DNA of 64,000 nucleotides from the NCBI GenBank assembly GCA_965229505.1, contig OZ245881.1, positions 5,343,111 through 5,407,110 on the forward strand. The letters are read 5' to 3'. Below the pieces are notes generated by a model. It was given only the letters and a program-made list of their open reading frames with translations. It was not told the DNA's origin and made no database searches. Shown here piece after piece: positions 35,811 to 45,513 of this stretch (its first letter is position 1; each line of letters starts with the position of its first letter). Origin of the DNA: UBA6059 sp040219045 (GTDB taxonomy: Bacteria > Bacteroidota > Bacteroidia > Cytophagales > Cyclobacteriaceae). A program made the position numbers and the translations under genes.

Positions 35811-37019
35811 TTGACCAGGTACAGTTTTCTATTTCTTCTCTTTGTTACCTTTATCAATATCGATGGTTTCTGCCAAAGACCACTGCCCGGTTATACTATT
35901 AACAATGCAGGTTCAGATACCGTCTTTGGGGAGTTTACCCGGCCAACATTTCCATCAGCTGACAATCCTACCTTCCAGCAACTTTTTCTCTCAGGACAAA
36001 AGTATGAATATGCGAGAATCGAGGACCATCAATTGCTGCTCCAGCGATTGTGTGGCGAATCAGTACGGCTCTACAGGAGTCTTGATTTGAGTAATCCGAC
36101 ATTCTATCTAACGGGTGATGAAGGCCTATCTGCACTCTCCGATAAAAGGCTGAATGTAGAGCTTGCCAAGCATTTTGCTGCCTGCACAGGACTTTCCAAT
36201 GCTATGGCCTACACCAAAGTCAAATACAAGGCACGTCCGTTGGTGGAGTTGATCAATCAATATGCTGTATGTATGGATGTCCCCAACCCTAAATGGACGC
36301 GCACCGACAGTGTAGAATTCAACTTGTCTTTTGACTTTTTTGGAGGTGCCAGCACGGTACAAGATCAGCCTTTCAAGGATCATTCCGGAGAATTCAGCAA
36401 TATCAACTTTCAAGGTTGGGGCCTTACATTCACAGCCTTTTCCGATAGGAGAATCAGACTAGCCACTGGGGTCAAAGTGTATGATATGTCCACAACCAAC
36501 CCATCAGCTAATGTCACTCCTTTTAGTGACCCTGGGTTCAGTTCACAAGTACAGTATAACTGGAGTAGTTATGAAATTCCGCTAATGGTTGCTTACAATT
36601 TCCACTTGAGTAACTGGCGGGGTTATGCCGGGATGGGTGCTGCTATTACCATCACGGATAACCTGAGAGTTAGTGAGCTGTTTAGTGCTCCCTACCTGTC
36701 AAGTCCGGGAGCAGTACGCGCTCAATTGATTACCAACGAACACTTTGGTATTGGAGGCGTAGTGGGAATAGAGCGGAAGCTTGGGCCTAGCTGGATCATA
36801 GGGCTGCAATATGAGTTGCAGAGAAGTCAGATGGATTTTAATCTTGTGAGAATAAACAGAAACCCCGAGCAGCAGCTTCCGATCATAACGACCTATCGAG
36901 TAGCTACACCGACGCTTTTTGCCTCGTCTACAGACCTTACTAAATTCCGATTTACTACAAGTCGATTAAGCATTTCACTAAAATTCAGAGCCTTCCACCG
37001 CTACCATACATTCAATTGA
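35811..37019 (+). CDS. Outer-membrane beta-barrel protein coupled to plug B
   Basis: 402 residues starting with TTG immediately after the plug B stop; no ATG gives a signal peptide. MTRYSFLFLLFVTFINIDGF is a signal peptide. The N-terminal 150 residues are soluble and have paired cysteines; the last about 230 (EFNLSFDFFGGASTVQ, then alternating strands such as WGLTFTAFSDRRIRLATGVKV to LTKFRFTTSRLSISLKF, ending in an aromatic pattern) look like an OMP_b-brl (8- to 12-strand) barrel. The gene may be a partner of the adjacent plug lipoprotein; this is inferred from coupling only. Confidence 0.75.
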   Translation: MTRYSFLFLLFVTFINIDGFCQRPLPGYTINNAGSDTVFGEFTRPTFPSADNPTFQQLFLSGQKYEYARIEDHQLLLQRLCGESVRLYRSLDLSNPTFYLTGDEGLSALSDKRLNVELAKHFAACTGLSNAMAYTKVKYKARPLVELINQYAVCMDVPNPKWTRTDSVEFNLSFDFFGGASTVQDQPFKDHSGEFSNINFQGWGLTFTAFSDRRIRLATGVKVYDMSTTNPSANVTPFSDPGFSSQVQYNWSSYEIPLMVAYNFHLSNWRGYAGMGAAITITDNLRVSELFSAPYLSSPGAVRAQLITNEHFGIGGVVGIERKLGPSWIIGLQYELQRSQMDFNLVRINRNPEQQLPIITTYRVATPTLFASSTDLTKFRFTTSRLSISLKFRAFHRYHTFN

Positions 37020-37140
37020 ACTACACAACACGCATTGAACAAAATTCATATATCTTTAGACAAATCAAGCCACAAGAAAAAGGGCTCCTGGCCCTAAAAA
37101 TGATTAGGTGTTGTATCCAAAAGTGATAATTCGATCTTCA

Positions 37141-39546
37141 ATGTTCCGGTTTTTACTATTATTCAACTTCATTCTTACCCTGGCGATAGGTTCAATCTCT
37201 GCACAGGATGCAGTGAAAAAAGTAACAATCGGTAATCCCAATTCACCGGACTTTGGCGCAGAAATACCCATCAAAGGCAAAGTGGTGAGCCTGGTGGATA
37301 AAGAGCCAGTGATCGGAGCAGTTATTGAAGTTCCCTACTTGAAAACCGGGACGATTACAGACGTCAATGGTCGCTATACGCTTCGTCTGCCACAAGGTGA
37401 CCACAGGTTGGTTTTCAGATACCTGGGACTGGAAGACGTATACGTTGACCTTCAGCTATACTCTCCCGGCTTTCTACACATGGGCATGACTGAGTCTTCC
37501 ATCAATCTGGATGAAATTGTCATTGAAGCCGGCTCGGAAGATAATTTCAAGGAAGTGGTCTCCGGAGTAGAGCGACTGACGCTGAAAGATATAAAGGAGC
37601 TCCCCTCCTTTCTCGGCGAAGTTGATGTGGTCAAAAGCTTATTGATGCTTCCCGGCGTAAGTACCGTTGGTGAAGGTGCTTCAGGCTTCAATGTGCGCGG
37701 TGGCCGGGTAGATCAAAATCTTGTTCTGCTCAACGGAGGTCAGCTATTTAATTCCTCACACGTGCTTGGTTTTTTCTCTGCATTCAATCCGGATGTAACA
37801 GACGATTTCACGCTCTACAAGGGCAATGTACCTTCCAAGTTTGGTGGTAGGCTCTCCAGCGTACTGGATGTCAACACACGCACCGGTGATATGGATGAGT
37901 TGCAGATCCAAGGTGGCCTGGGTATCGCATCCAGTCGGTTGGCTATTGAAGGCCCAATCAACAAGGGTAAAACGTCATTTCTGGTAGGTGGACGAATGGC
38001 CTACAGCGATTGGTTTCTCAACTTTATCAAGAATACTGATGTGCGCAACAGTGAGGCAAATTTTTATGATGGCAATGTTGTAATCAGCCATGCGTTCAAA
38101 GATGCCAATACCCTGACGGCATCCTACTATCGCAGCTACGACAAGCTCAATTTTGCAGATGATTTTGGTTTTGACTGGTCAACTGACCTTGCCTCGATCA
38201 AATGGTCTAATGTTATCAACCAGCAGTTCTCATTCACTACTTCCGCGCACTATGGTGGCTATAGGAGCACACTCTTCGATCCGGAAGGATTCGATGCAGC
38301 TGAGGTATCTAATGGTATAGACTATTGGCAGTTTGATCAAAACTTCGACTACATCCTCAGCGGTATGCATACCCTTTTGGTAGGGTTTGATATAGTGGAT
38401 TATCAGGGCATACCTGAAGTCCGATCTCCACTCGGTGGAGAGTCAAATGTGCTACCAAAAGAGGTAGCTAAAGACAGGGGGCGAGAATATGGCGTTTATA
38501 TTGGTGATGAAGTGACTTTCAACAGGAACCTATCCGTCAACCTCGGGCTCAGGTATTCTTACTTTCAGCACTATGGGCCCAAGGAGTTATTCGGGTACGA
38601 AGAAGGAACCCCGAGAAACATAAGCACTATCATAGACACGACCTACTATGACAAGGGTGAGGCGATTAAGAGCTTCTCCGGACTTGAGCCAAGACTGGCA
38701 TTGAGGTATCAACTCAGTGAGATGAGCTCTATCAAAATGTCTTACAATCGCATGAGACAGTACATTCACTTAATATCTAACTCTGCGGCGGCATCTCCCA
38801 TCGATGTGTGGCAAGTCAGCAATTTCTATCTCGACCCGCAGGTAGCTGATAGCTACTCTATTGGATACTTCCGCAACTTCCAGAATAACACTGTAGAGTC
38901 CTCTATTGAATTCTACTACAAAGACATCAAGAGCCTCGTCGAATACAAAGACTTTGCGGAGCTACTGCTCAATCCACATCTGGAGACAGAGCTACTCTCA
39001 GGAATTGGTAAGGCTTACGGGGCTGAACTCTACTTAAAAAAGACTTCTGGATTTTGGACGGGCTGGTTGTCTTATGAGTACTCTCGTAGTTTCATCCAGG
39101 TGGCTGGCCCCACGCCGGAAGAGACCATCAATGATGGGGAATGGTTTCCGGCCAACTATGACAAGCCACACACGATCAACTTTGTCGCAAAGCGCAAACT
39201 ATGGAACGGAGGATCTTTCGGCACCAACTTCACTTACAATACGGGCAGACCGTTCACAGCTTTGGAATCCAATTATGAGAGTGATGGCACAACCGTCCCT
39301 CAGTTCAGTGACCGAAATGCCTACAGGATTCCTGACTATTGGAGGCTGGATATCTCATTCACTATCGGAAATGTCATCAATAAGCTCGACGACAACCTCA
39401 ACTTCTCGATTTACAATGTCTTCGGCAGACGCAATGCTTATTCTGTCTTCTACCGCCGCGAGTCACCCTCTTTGATTCCCAAGCCCTTCAAGCTATCAGT
39501 TCTGGGATCGGCCTTCCCATCTATTACCTACAATTTCAAGATCTGA
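37141..39546 (+). CDS. TonB-dependent receptor with carboxypeptidase-like N-terminal domain
   Basis: 801 residues from ATG 37141 (signal FRFLLLFNFILTLAIGSISA). Domain order: carboxypeptidase-regulatory-like beta sandwich (about 40-120; GKVVSLVDKEPVIGAVIEVP ... GTITDVNGRYTLRLPQG), plug (about 150-250; LPSFLGEVDVVKSLLMLPGV ... GFNVRGGRVDQNLVLLNGG), then a barrel with paired aromatic strands to LGSAFPSITYNFKI. It lacks the typical SusC plug loop. Substrate unknown; typical uptake of siderophores or glycans. No SusD follows. Confidence 0.9.
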   Translation: MFRFLLLFNFILTLAIGSISAQDAVKKVTIGNPNSPDFGAEIPIKGKVVSLVDKEPVIGAVIEVPYLKTGTITDVNGRYTLRLPQGDHRLVFRYLGLEDVYVDLQLYSPGFLHMGMTESSINLDEIVIEAGSEDNFKEVVSGVERLTLKDIKELPSFLGEVDVVKSLLMLPGVSTVGEGASGFNVRGGRVDQNLVLLNGGQLFNSSHVLGFFSAFNPDVTDDFTLYKGNVPSKFGGRLSSVLDVNTRTGDMDELQIQGGLGIASSRLAIEGPINKGKTSFLVGGRMAYSDWFLNFIKNTDVRNSEANFYDGNVVISHAFKDANTLTASYYRSYDKLNFADDFGFDWSTDLASIKWSNVINQQFSFTTSAHYGGYRSTLFDPEGFDAAEVSNGIDYWQFDQNFDYILSGMHTLLVGFDIVDYQGIPEVRSPLGGESNVLPKEVAKDRGREYGVYIGDEVTFNRNLSVNLGLRYSYFQHYGPKELFGYEEGTPRNISTIIDTTYYDKGEAIKSFSGLEPRLALRYQLSEMSSIKMSYNRMRQYIHLISNSAAASPIDVWQVSNFYLDPQVADSYSIGYFRNFQNNTVESSIEFYYKDIKSLVEYKDFAELLLNPHLETELLSGIGKAYGAELYLKKTSGFWTGWLSYEYSRSFIQVAGPTPEETINDGEWFPANYDKPHTINFVAKRKLWNGGSFGTNFTYNTGRPFTALESNYESDGTTVPQFSDRNAYRIPDYWRLDISFTIGNVINKLDDNLNFSIYNVFGRRNAYSVFYRRESPSLIPKPFKLSVLGSAFPSITYNFKI

Positions 39547-39625
39547 TCTGACAGCTCAGCTGTTTGCTTGTTCTTATTTCAAGCCGATAGCTCATGATTA
39601 TGATCAATCGGCTAGATTTAATCCT

Positions 39626-40834
39626 ATGAAACGCTCCGGTCAAGCTGATTTACCTTTGCACAATGGCAGGGTACCCCAATGGCTGGCTACCAGAATGGCC
39701 AAAATCGGAGGTGCAATCATCGAAGCGATTGTCATAGAATATGGAAAGGAAGAGGTACTGAGACGTATCAGCGATCCGCTATGGTTTCAGTCGCTGGGTA
39801 GTGTAATGGGTATGGATTGGCATTCATCGGGGATCACCACATCCGTAATGGGAGCTTTGAAAAAATCCGTCAATCCGATGGCTAATGAGCTTGGCATATA
39901 CATCTGTGGCGGGCGTGGGAAGCATTCCAGAAAAACGCCGGAGGAGTTACTACAGGTCGGTGAGCGGACTGGAATAGATGGAGCCCTGATGTCCGAGTAT
40001 TCCCGACTAAGTGCCAAAGTCGACAACACCGCCATCCAGGATGGATTCCAAATCTATCTGCACAATTTCATTGTTACTGATAAGGGTGACTGGAGTGTCA
40101 TCCAGCAGGGAATGAACGGCGCTACCGGCTATGCAAGAAGATATCACTGGCATTCGGAGCATCTGCAGTCTTTCGTAGAGGAGCCACACACCATGATCTG
40201 TGGAGTCAACCAGGGAGAAATCCTCAACCTGGTGGCTAAAGATGCCAAAGAAAGTCAGTCCGGCATACTTAAACTGGCTCAAGAGTCGCCGGACCGGATG
40301 ATCAGAGAGATCAGGCAAATCAAACTACCTGAGCATCATGAGGTCACGCTAAAAGATGTTGATATCAAGCGACTCGGTAGCGTATTAGCGGTAGCGCATG
40401 AGACAGAGGTCTCCGGATTTGAAGATCTCCTGCTCACCAATGGGCTGGGTCCGCGAACGCTTCAGTCCTTGACACTAGTCAGTGAAGTGATCTATGGTAC
40501 ACCGAGCAGGTTCAGCGATCCTGCCAGGTTTTCATTTGCGCATGGTGGTAAAGACGGTCATCCGTTTCCTGTACCGCTTAAGGTCTACGATCAGAGTATT
40601 TCTGTGCTCCACAAAGCCGTCGATAAAGCCAAAATGGATCAGTCGGACAAGCTAAAAGCGATTCAGAAGCTATCAGAAACGGCCAAAAAAATTGAAAGAG
40701 ACTTTGTTCCTGACCCCAAAGCATTTGATCAAGTGATCGCGAGGGAAAAAAAGCATAGCAAGTTGTGGGGTGGTCGTACAGTGTTCGACGATAGAAAGAA
40801 GCCCGGATCAAGTCAACTTAACCTCTTCGGCTAG
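39626..40834 (+). CDS. DUF763 domain protein
   Basis: 402 residues, cytoplasmic. Starts MKRSGQADLPLHNGRVPQWL, with the DUF763 hallmarks GICIYICGGRGKHSRKTPEEL, YHWHSEHLQSFVEEPH and FSFAHGGKDGHPFPVPLKVYD. DUF763 has no known activity; it is frequent in archaea and scattered in bacteria, where it has been suspected of a nucleic-acid role. It is bracketed by a TonB receptor and MG2-like gene without close spacing, so probably unrelated to them. Confidence 0.9.
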   Translation: MKRSGQADLPLHNGRVPQWLATRMAKIGGAIIEAIVIEYGKEEVLRRISDPLWFQSLGSVMGMDWHSSGITTSVMGALKKSVNPMANELGIYICGGRGKHSRKTPEELLQVGERTGIDGALMSEYSRLSAKVDNTAIQDGFQIYLHNFIVTDKGDWSVIQQGMNGATGYARRYHWHSEHLQSFVEEPHTMICGVNQGEILNLVAKDAKESQSGILKLAQESPDRMIREIRQIKLPEHHEVTLKDVDIKRLGSVLAVAHETEVSGFEDLLLTNGLGPRTLQSLTLVSEVIYGTPSRFSDPARFSFAHGGKDGHPFPVPLKVYDQSISVLHKAVDKAKMDQSDKLKAIQKLSETAKKIERDFVPDPKAFDQVIAREKKHSKLWGGRTVFDDRKKPGSSQLNLFG

Positions 40835-40911
40835 GTCAAAAAATTGACCTATCATTGGTCAGAAATATGTATTATTATCAGGGTAACCCAACCCACTTAT
40901 GTTCAAAAGCT

Positions 40912-43617
40912 ATGGTTCGTTATAGTCTACTTACAATTATTATAGTCATGAGTATCATCTCGACCTCCTTCGCACAGCAGGGTGAGGTACTCAGTGAGAT
41001 GATAAGTAATCAACTCACTCAAATTCAAAGTAAAAAAATCAATGAAAAGGTCTACCTCCACCTTGATCGGCGAAGCTTCCAGTCAGGAGAGGAGCTTTGG
41101 CTAAAGGGCTATGTTTTTAGCAACTTTGATCATAAGCTCTCCTTTCTTAGTAAAGTGCTTACCGTAGGCCTACTTGATGAATCTGAAAAATCTGTGGTTG
41201 AGACTTCCTTTGCTATCAAGGGCGGCAGAGCTGAGGGAGGTATCAACCTACCGGAAGAGCTAGCGACTGGAAACTACGTCCTCTATGCCTATACAGGGTG
41301 GATGAAAAAAGACGAAGAAAGCTCCGTCTTCTACACACAAGTTCAAATAGAAAATAGAAACACAAACGCCCTCAAAGCTGAAATCACGCTAAATGAAAAG
41401 GTCTATCAAGCCGGTTCAAAAATTTCGGCCCAGTTCAAAATAACAGACAATGATGGCGAGCCCGTAAAGAAGGAAACTTTCACAGTAGCTATAGCAGACC
41501 TTAGTACTACCTACTTCAAAGAAGATATTAAAACGGATAAAGATGGGGCCTTTGAGATATCATCAACCCTGCCAGGTGAAGTCAATTCTGTACTAAAACT
41601 AAATGTGTCGAGTGAAGCGCTGGGTATCATCGAACAAATGGTCATCCCTATGACAGCCTATGAAAAGGTAGATGTCAGCATTATGCCAGAAGGCGGCAAC
41701 CTTATTTCGGGTGTATCGAATACTGTTGCTTTTAAAGCAGTCAACTTCTTTGGCGACCCGGTGGACTTTGTAGGTAAGGTTATCGATGGACAAGGAAATG
41801 AAATTCAGGCAGTACAGTCATTTTATGGGGGCATGGGTAAGTTTGATTTCACGCCTATAAGTGGTAGCTCTTACAGGCTTGTAACTGAGGCTCCTGTGTC
41901 AACCGATACCGAGCTGCCGAGTGCTGCGGATGCGCTGAGTCTGCACCTCGCTTCAGCTGGGCGCGATACGCTCGAGTTTACTGTATTGGGATCCAATCCA
42001 AACAATCTACCACTCTACCTATCGGGAGTGCTCAACAATGTGCTATACACGTCGATTCTCCTATCGCCTGAAGCACCAAGCACCAAAGTATCTATCTCCG
42101 ACTTTCCTCAGGGCATTGCTCAGTTTACGCTCTTTGCTGACTCCAAGCCAATCGCAGAGCGGTTAGTTTTTGTTAATCGCCACAAGTCGCTGCAGATCAG
42201 TACTTCTATGACGGAAAGTGAATACGACCCAAAGTCTGAAATGACCTTCGAGCTGCAAGTAACGGATACTGACGGAAAGCCTATCAAGGGTAACTTCTCA
42301 TTGGCGGTAGCAGACGACTACTTTGCCAGAATCGGAGGACAGTATCATCCATCGATGATCGCTCATATGCTCCTTACCAGTGAATTGAAAGGCAAAATAC
42401 CGACACCCAACTACTACTTTAGCAACGTCTCCAGCTATACGACCACAGCGCTTGATTTGCTCATGCTGACAAGCGGCTGGCGGAGATACAGCTGGGAATA
42501 CCTCTTCTCCAATGAGATCAACGACACGCCTGCCAACACCCAGCTCGATCAGACCATAGCTACGGTTGTAGACAAAAAGGGCAACCCTGTACCCAATGCG
42601 GAGGTTCAGATTGTCAACACGACCAACTTCAGTGCAGATATAGCCACATCTGACGCTCAGGGGCAGTTCGTTCTTTCTGCTCAGTTGGTACCCCAATTGG
42701 AAAATATCTACTTCAAGCCGCCGGTAGAGACCATGAAAGTGGTTATCTCACAAACCTCTGGCTACCTGACAGCCAACCTTGCGCAAATCGACCCCTGGGA
42801 ATCCTACTATGAGGGTAACCTGTCCGGAGGTGAATCGGATGAATACTTTGGCAATGATTATGAGATACTCGATGCAGTAGTCATCAACAGTTCCAAACTA
42901 GCTGACCCTCCAGCGGCTATGATTGATAGCTATGAACTGACTAACCAAATGAGCGTCAAGTCTCACTACTATGTAGAGAGTCGCCCGGTTGATCAATTGA
43001 ATCTGGAAATTCCGATCACTTCCAGTACCGCAAATGGCGGTTTTGTCGATATCGTCAAGCAGGTCACCAACATCTATAAATATAATGCACAAACAGGTCA
43101 GCTCTTGCTGCGACCTCCGAGTCAACTACAGTTTCCGGATCGTTTCGGAGCAGTAGCCGTACTCAATGGCTCACTGATTGGCAAGGACTTTAGAGCGTTG
43201 AACTATCTAACAGGTCCTCAAATTGAGAAGATAGAGGTCATCAAAACGAGTGCTATGGCTATCTACTATGGGTCTGTTGCTGCCAATGGTGCTGTGCTGG
43301 TTACCACCAAAAAAGGTGAATTGGCAGAGGCTGTACTAGCTCCTCAGCCATCAGAGCGTGTCACCCTCAAAATCAACAAAGAGTTCTACACACCCAGGTA
43401 TGATGCAAATGGTTTGTTAGAAGACAAGCAGATCACAGACTATCGTAAAACACTTCATTGGATGCCCAGCTTCAATACGGATGAGTTTGGTAAAGCAACT
43501 ATCAACTACTACAATGATCAGGCACCCAAGACGGCTACTATCATCATTCAGGGTACTGATGGACTGGGTAATATGGGTTACTACCTGGATCAGTATTCGA
43601 TCTCAGGCGGGAAATAG
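40912..43617 (+). CDS. MG2-like (alpha-2-macroglobulin-type) protein with C-terminal TonB plug
   Basis: 901 residues from ATG 40912 (signal MVRYSLLTIIIVMSIISTSF); a TTG at 40855 or ATG 40867 would add residues before the signal. The N-terminal part has MG2-like beta domains (KVYLHLDRRSFQSGEELWLKG; ATGNYVLYAYTGWM), followed by several Ig-like domains. Near residues 740-820 it has a plug-like sequence (FGAVAVLNGSLIGKDF ... TGPQIEKIEVIKTSAMAIYYGSVAANGAVLVTTKKG). Such proteins in Bacteroidota are annotated as TonB-dependent receptor plug with no barrel. It is large, secreted and probably envelope-associated; role unknown. Confidence 0.85.
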   Translation: MVRYSLLTIIIVMSIISTSFAQQGEVLSEMISNQLTQIQSKKINEKVYLHLDRRSFQSGEELWLKGYVFSNFDHKLSFLSKVLTVGLLDESEKSVVETSFAIKGGRAEGGINLPEELATGNYVLYAYTGWMKKDEESSVFYTQVQIENRNTNALKAEITLNEKVYQAGSKISAQFKITDNDGEPVKKETFTVAIADLSTTYFKEDIKTDKDGAFEISSTLPGEVNSVLKLNVSSEALGIIEQMVIPMTAYEKVDVSIMPEGGNLISGVSNTVAFKAVNFFGDPVDFVGKVIDGQGNEIQAVQSFYGGMGKFDFTPISGSSYRLVTEAPVSTDTELPSAADALSLHLASAGRDTLEFTVLGSNPNNLPLYLSGVLNNVLYTSILLSPEAPSTKVSISDFPQGIAQFTLFADSKPIAERLVFVNRHKSLQISTSMTESEYDPKSEMTFELQVTDTDGKPIKGNFSLAVADDYFARIGGQYHPSMIAHMLLTSELKGKIPTPNYYFSNVSSYTTTALDLLMLTSGWRRYSWEYLFSNEINDTPANTQLDQTIATVVDKKGNPVPNAEVQIVNTTNFSADIATSDAQGQFVLSAQLVPQLENIYFKPPVETMKVVISQTSGYLTANLAQIDPWESYYEGNLSGGESDEYFGNDYEILDAVVINSSKLADPPAAMIDSYELTNQMSVKSHYYVESRPVDQLNLEIPITSSTANGGFVDIVKQVTNIYKYNAQTGQLLLRPPSQLQFPDRFGAVAVLNGSLIGKDFRALNYLTGPQIEKIEVIKTSAMAIYYGSVAANGAVLVTTKKGELAEAVLAPQPSERVTLKINKEFYTPRYDANGLLEDKQITDYRKTLHWMPSFNTDEFGKATINYYNDQAPKTATIIIQGTDGLGNMGYYLDQYSISGGK

Positions 43618-43624
43618 TGTCCAA

Positions 43625-44764
43625 CTATTTCATCTTTTTAGTCCCTGAGTAGAGATCGTATCTTTGGAATTTACACTCCAGAGAGCCGTTGAATAATGTG
43701 ATCTTGCGAGATGCCCTGAGCCCTATTCGCTTCATCGCTGAGACATTGCTAGAGATCAACCACGCTTCATATCCGCTAAATTTTTGCTTGAGCGTATCTC
43801 CCACCAGGCTATAAAAAGCCTCAATATCAGTTTTTAACATTCGCTCACCATATGGTGGGTTGCTAATAATCACACCCGAGAAGGCTTGTGGCTCTTGCTG
43901 GTCAAATAGCTTGCGCTCCACCTTTATCTTATTGGAAAGCCTCAGAAGCTTTGCTGAAGCCTGAGCAGCATTTACTGATCGAATATCTTTATCACCTCCA
44001 TAGATATTCACCTTGGGATCATAATTGATCTGAGCGCTCGCTTTGCGCCTGATATCATTCCATAGCACGGGATCGTGTTGTTCCCAACCCATGAAGCCAA
44101 ACTTCCTCCGAAAAAGGCCTGCGGGCATATTGGCAGCTATCATAGCGGCTTCAATTAAGAATGTACCAGTACCACACATCAGGTCATGCAGCGGCTTCTC
44201 TGGAGTCCAACCCGCCAGATGCAGCATGCCGGATGCAAGTACTTCATTGAGCGGTGCGAGATGTCCAGCTCCCCTGTAGCCTCGTCGATTGAGTAGCTCG
44301 CCAGATGTATCAAAGGACACTGTGCACTCGTCTTTGAAAACGCGCAGATTCAAGGTAATATCAGCATCTACGGTATCAACTGAGGGTCTCCTCCCTTTCT
44401 TATCACGGATCTGGTCAACCACAGCATCCTTCATTTTCAGGGCGACATACTTCGAGTGATTGAAAAAGTCAGAATTGACCGTGCCATCAATCGAAAAAGT
44501 CTGATCTACATCAATCCACTTTGTCCAGTCATAGGCCTTTACCTGGTCGTAGAGCTCATTTTCGTTCTTCGCTTTGAACTGGAATATGGGCGTCAGAATC
44601 TTAATGGCGAGACGACAATACAAATTGGTGCGGTACATAACCGCAAGGTCACCTTCAAAACTCACTGCACGTTTGAGAACAGCTACATTCTGCGCTCCAA
44701 GCCCCCTAAGCTCTTCTGCGAGTACTTCTTCCAGACCATATAACGTCTTTGCCACAAATTCCAT
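43625..44764 (-). CDS. THUMP-domain class I RNA methyltransferase
   Basis: 379 residues. N-terminal THUMP (about 40-160; FVAKTLYGLEEVLAEELRGL), then a SAM-dependent domain with the motif DLMCGTGTFLIEAAMIAANMPAG (about 190-213) and catalytic NPPYGERM (about 304-311). This set is found in RlmL N-terminal half / Trm14-type enzymes that make m2G in 23S rRNA or tRNA. The RlmK half of E. coli RlmL is absent, as is normal in Bacteroidota. It ends 8 bp from the convergent MG2 gene. Confidence 0.9.
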   Translation of the reverse strand: MEFVAKTLYGLEEVLAEELRGLGAQNVAVLKRAVSFEGDLAVMYRTNLYCRLAIKILTPIFQFKAKNENELYDQVKAYDWTKWIDVDQTFSIDGTVNSDFFNHSKYVALKMKDAVVDQIRDKKGRRPSVDTVDADITLNLRVFKDECTVSFDTSGELLNRRGYRGAGHLAPLNEVLASGMLHLAGWTPEKPLHDLMCGTGTFLIEAAMIAANMPAGLFRRKFGFMGWEQHDPVLWNDIRRKASAQINYDPKVNIYGGDKDIRSVNAAQASAKLLRLSNKIKVERKLFDQQEPQAFSGVIISNPPYGERMLKTDIEAFYSLVGDTLKQKFSGYEAWLISSNVSAMKRIGLRASRKITLFNGSLECKFQRYDLYSGTKKMK

Positions 44765-44855
44765 AGTGGCAAGTTAATGCGCTCATAGAGGCTGAACAAA
44801 TGAATTGATATTGGCAGAATAACTCTGTAATTTGAACTAATAAAATCTACGGACT

Positions 44856-45440
44856 ATGCGACATTTTTTCATCCTACTAGTTTTCGTCAGTACCAACTTA
44901 TTCGGGCAGGAGCTCCCCTCCAGGGATATTCAAATCTCTACCGCCATCATGGCTGCTCCTGAGTCCGAGCAATCTATCGCTACCGTCATGGGCTATACTT
45001 CGCTCGAAGGAGCACTGGAAGTCATCAAAGAGGGAAGCGGAGATATGATTTGTCTTACAGATGATCCTACGAAGAGCGGGTTTGGTGTGTCGTGCTACCA
45101 CAAAGACCTTGAACCGTTCATGGCCAGAGGTCGTGTCTTGAAAGCCGAGGGTCTCAATGGTAAAGAGATATTTGACAAGCGAGAAGAAGAAGTAAAAGCA
45201 GGTACGCTAAGTATGCCGGATGATCCTGCGACACTCTATGTACTCACTGCCCCGGATGATCAATATGATCGAAGTACAGGCCAGGTTGATAACACATATC
45301 TCAGATATGTGATCTACATCCCCTACGCTACCGCTGCATCTACCGGACTACCCTTGAGTCCTGAAAACCCGGGTATGCCATGGATTATGGATCCGGGTAC
45401 TCATAGAGCGCACATTATGATTAACACTCCACCGAAGTAA
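44856..45440 (+). CDS. Secreted protein of unknown function
   Basis: 194 residues with signal peptide MRHFFILLVFVSTNLFGQ. The mature protein has a His-rich end (PGTHRAHIMINTPPK), CLTDDPTKSGFGVSCYHKDLEPFM (two cysteines) and an orderly PWIMDPGTHRAHI motif. Similar proteins occur in Bacteroidota and other phyla, but I know no function. It could bind a metal through its His residues. Divergent from the methyltransferase gene. Confidence 0.75.
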   Translation: MRHFFILLVFVSTNLFGQELPSRDIQISTAIMAAPESEQSIATVMGYTSLEGALEVIKEGSGDMICLTDDPTKSGFGVSCYHKDLEPFMARGRVLKAEGLNGKEIFDKREEEVKAGTLSMPDDPATLYVLTAPDDQYDRSTGQVDNTYLRYVIYIPYATAASTGLPLSPENPGMPWIMDPGTHRAHIMINTPPK

Positions 45441-45513
45441 GTGCAGCTTTCCTACCTAATGGGATGTATTTAGAGAGGCTTATGCAGTCATAGAAGGTGA
45501 ACAAGTGTAAATA

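Noticed and set aside
40855..40911. Upstream TTG/ATG starts of the MG2-like gene
   Set aside because: They add residues before a clean signal peptide that begins at ATG 40912.
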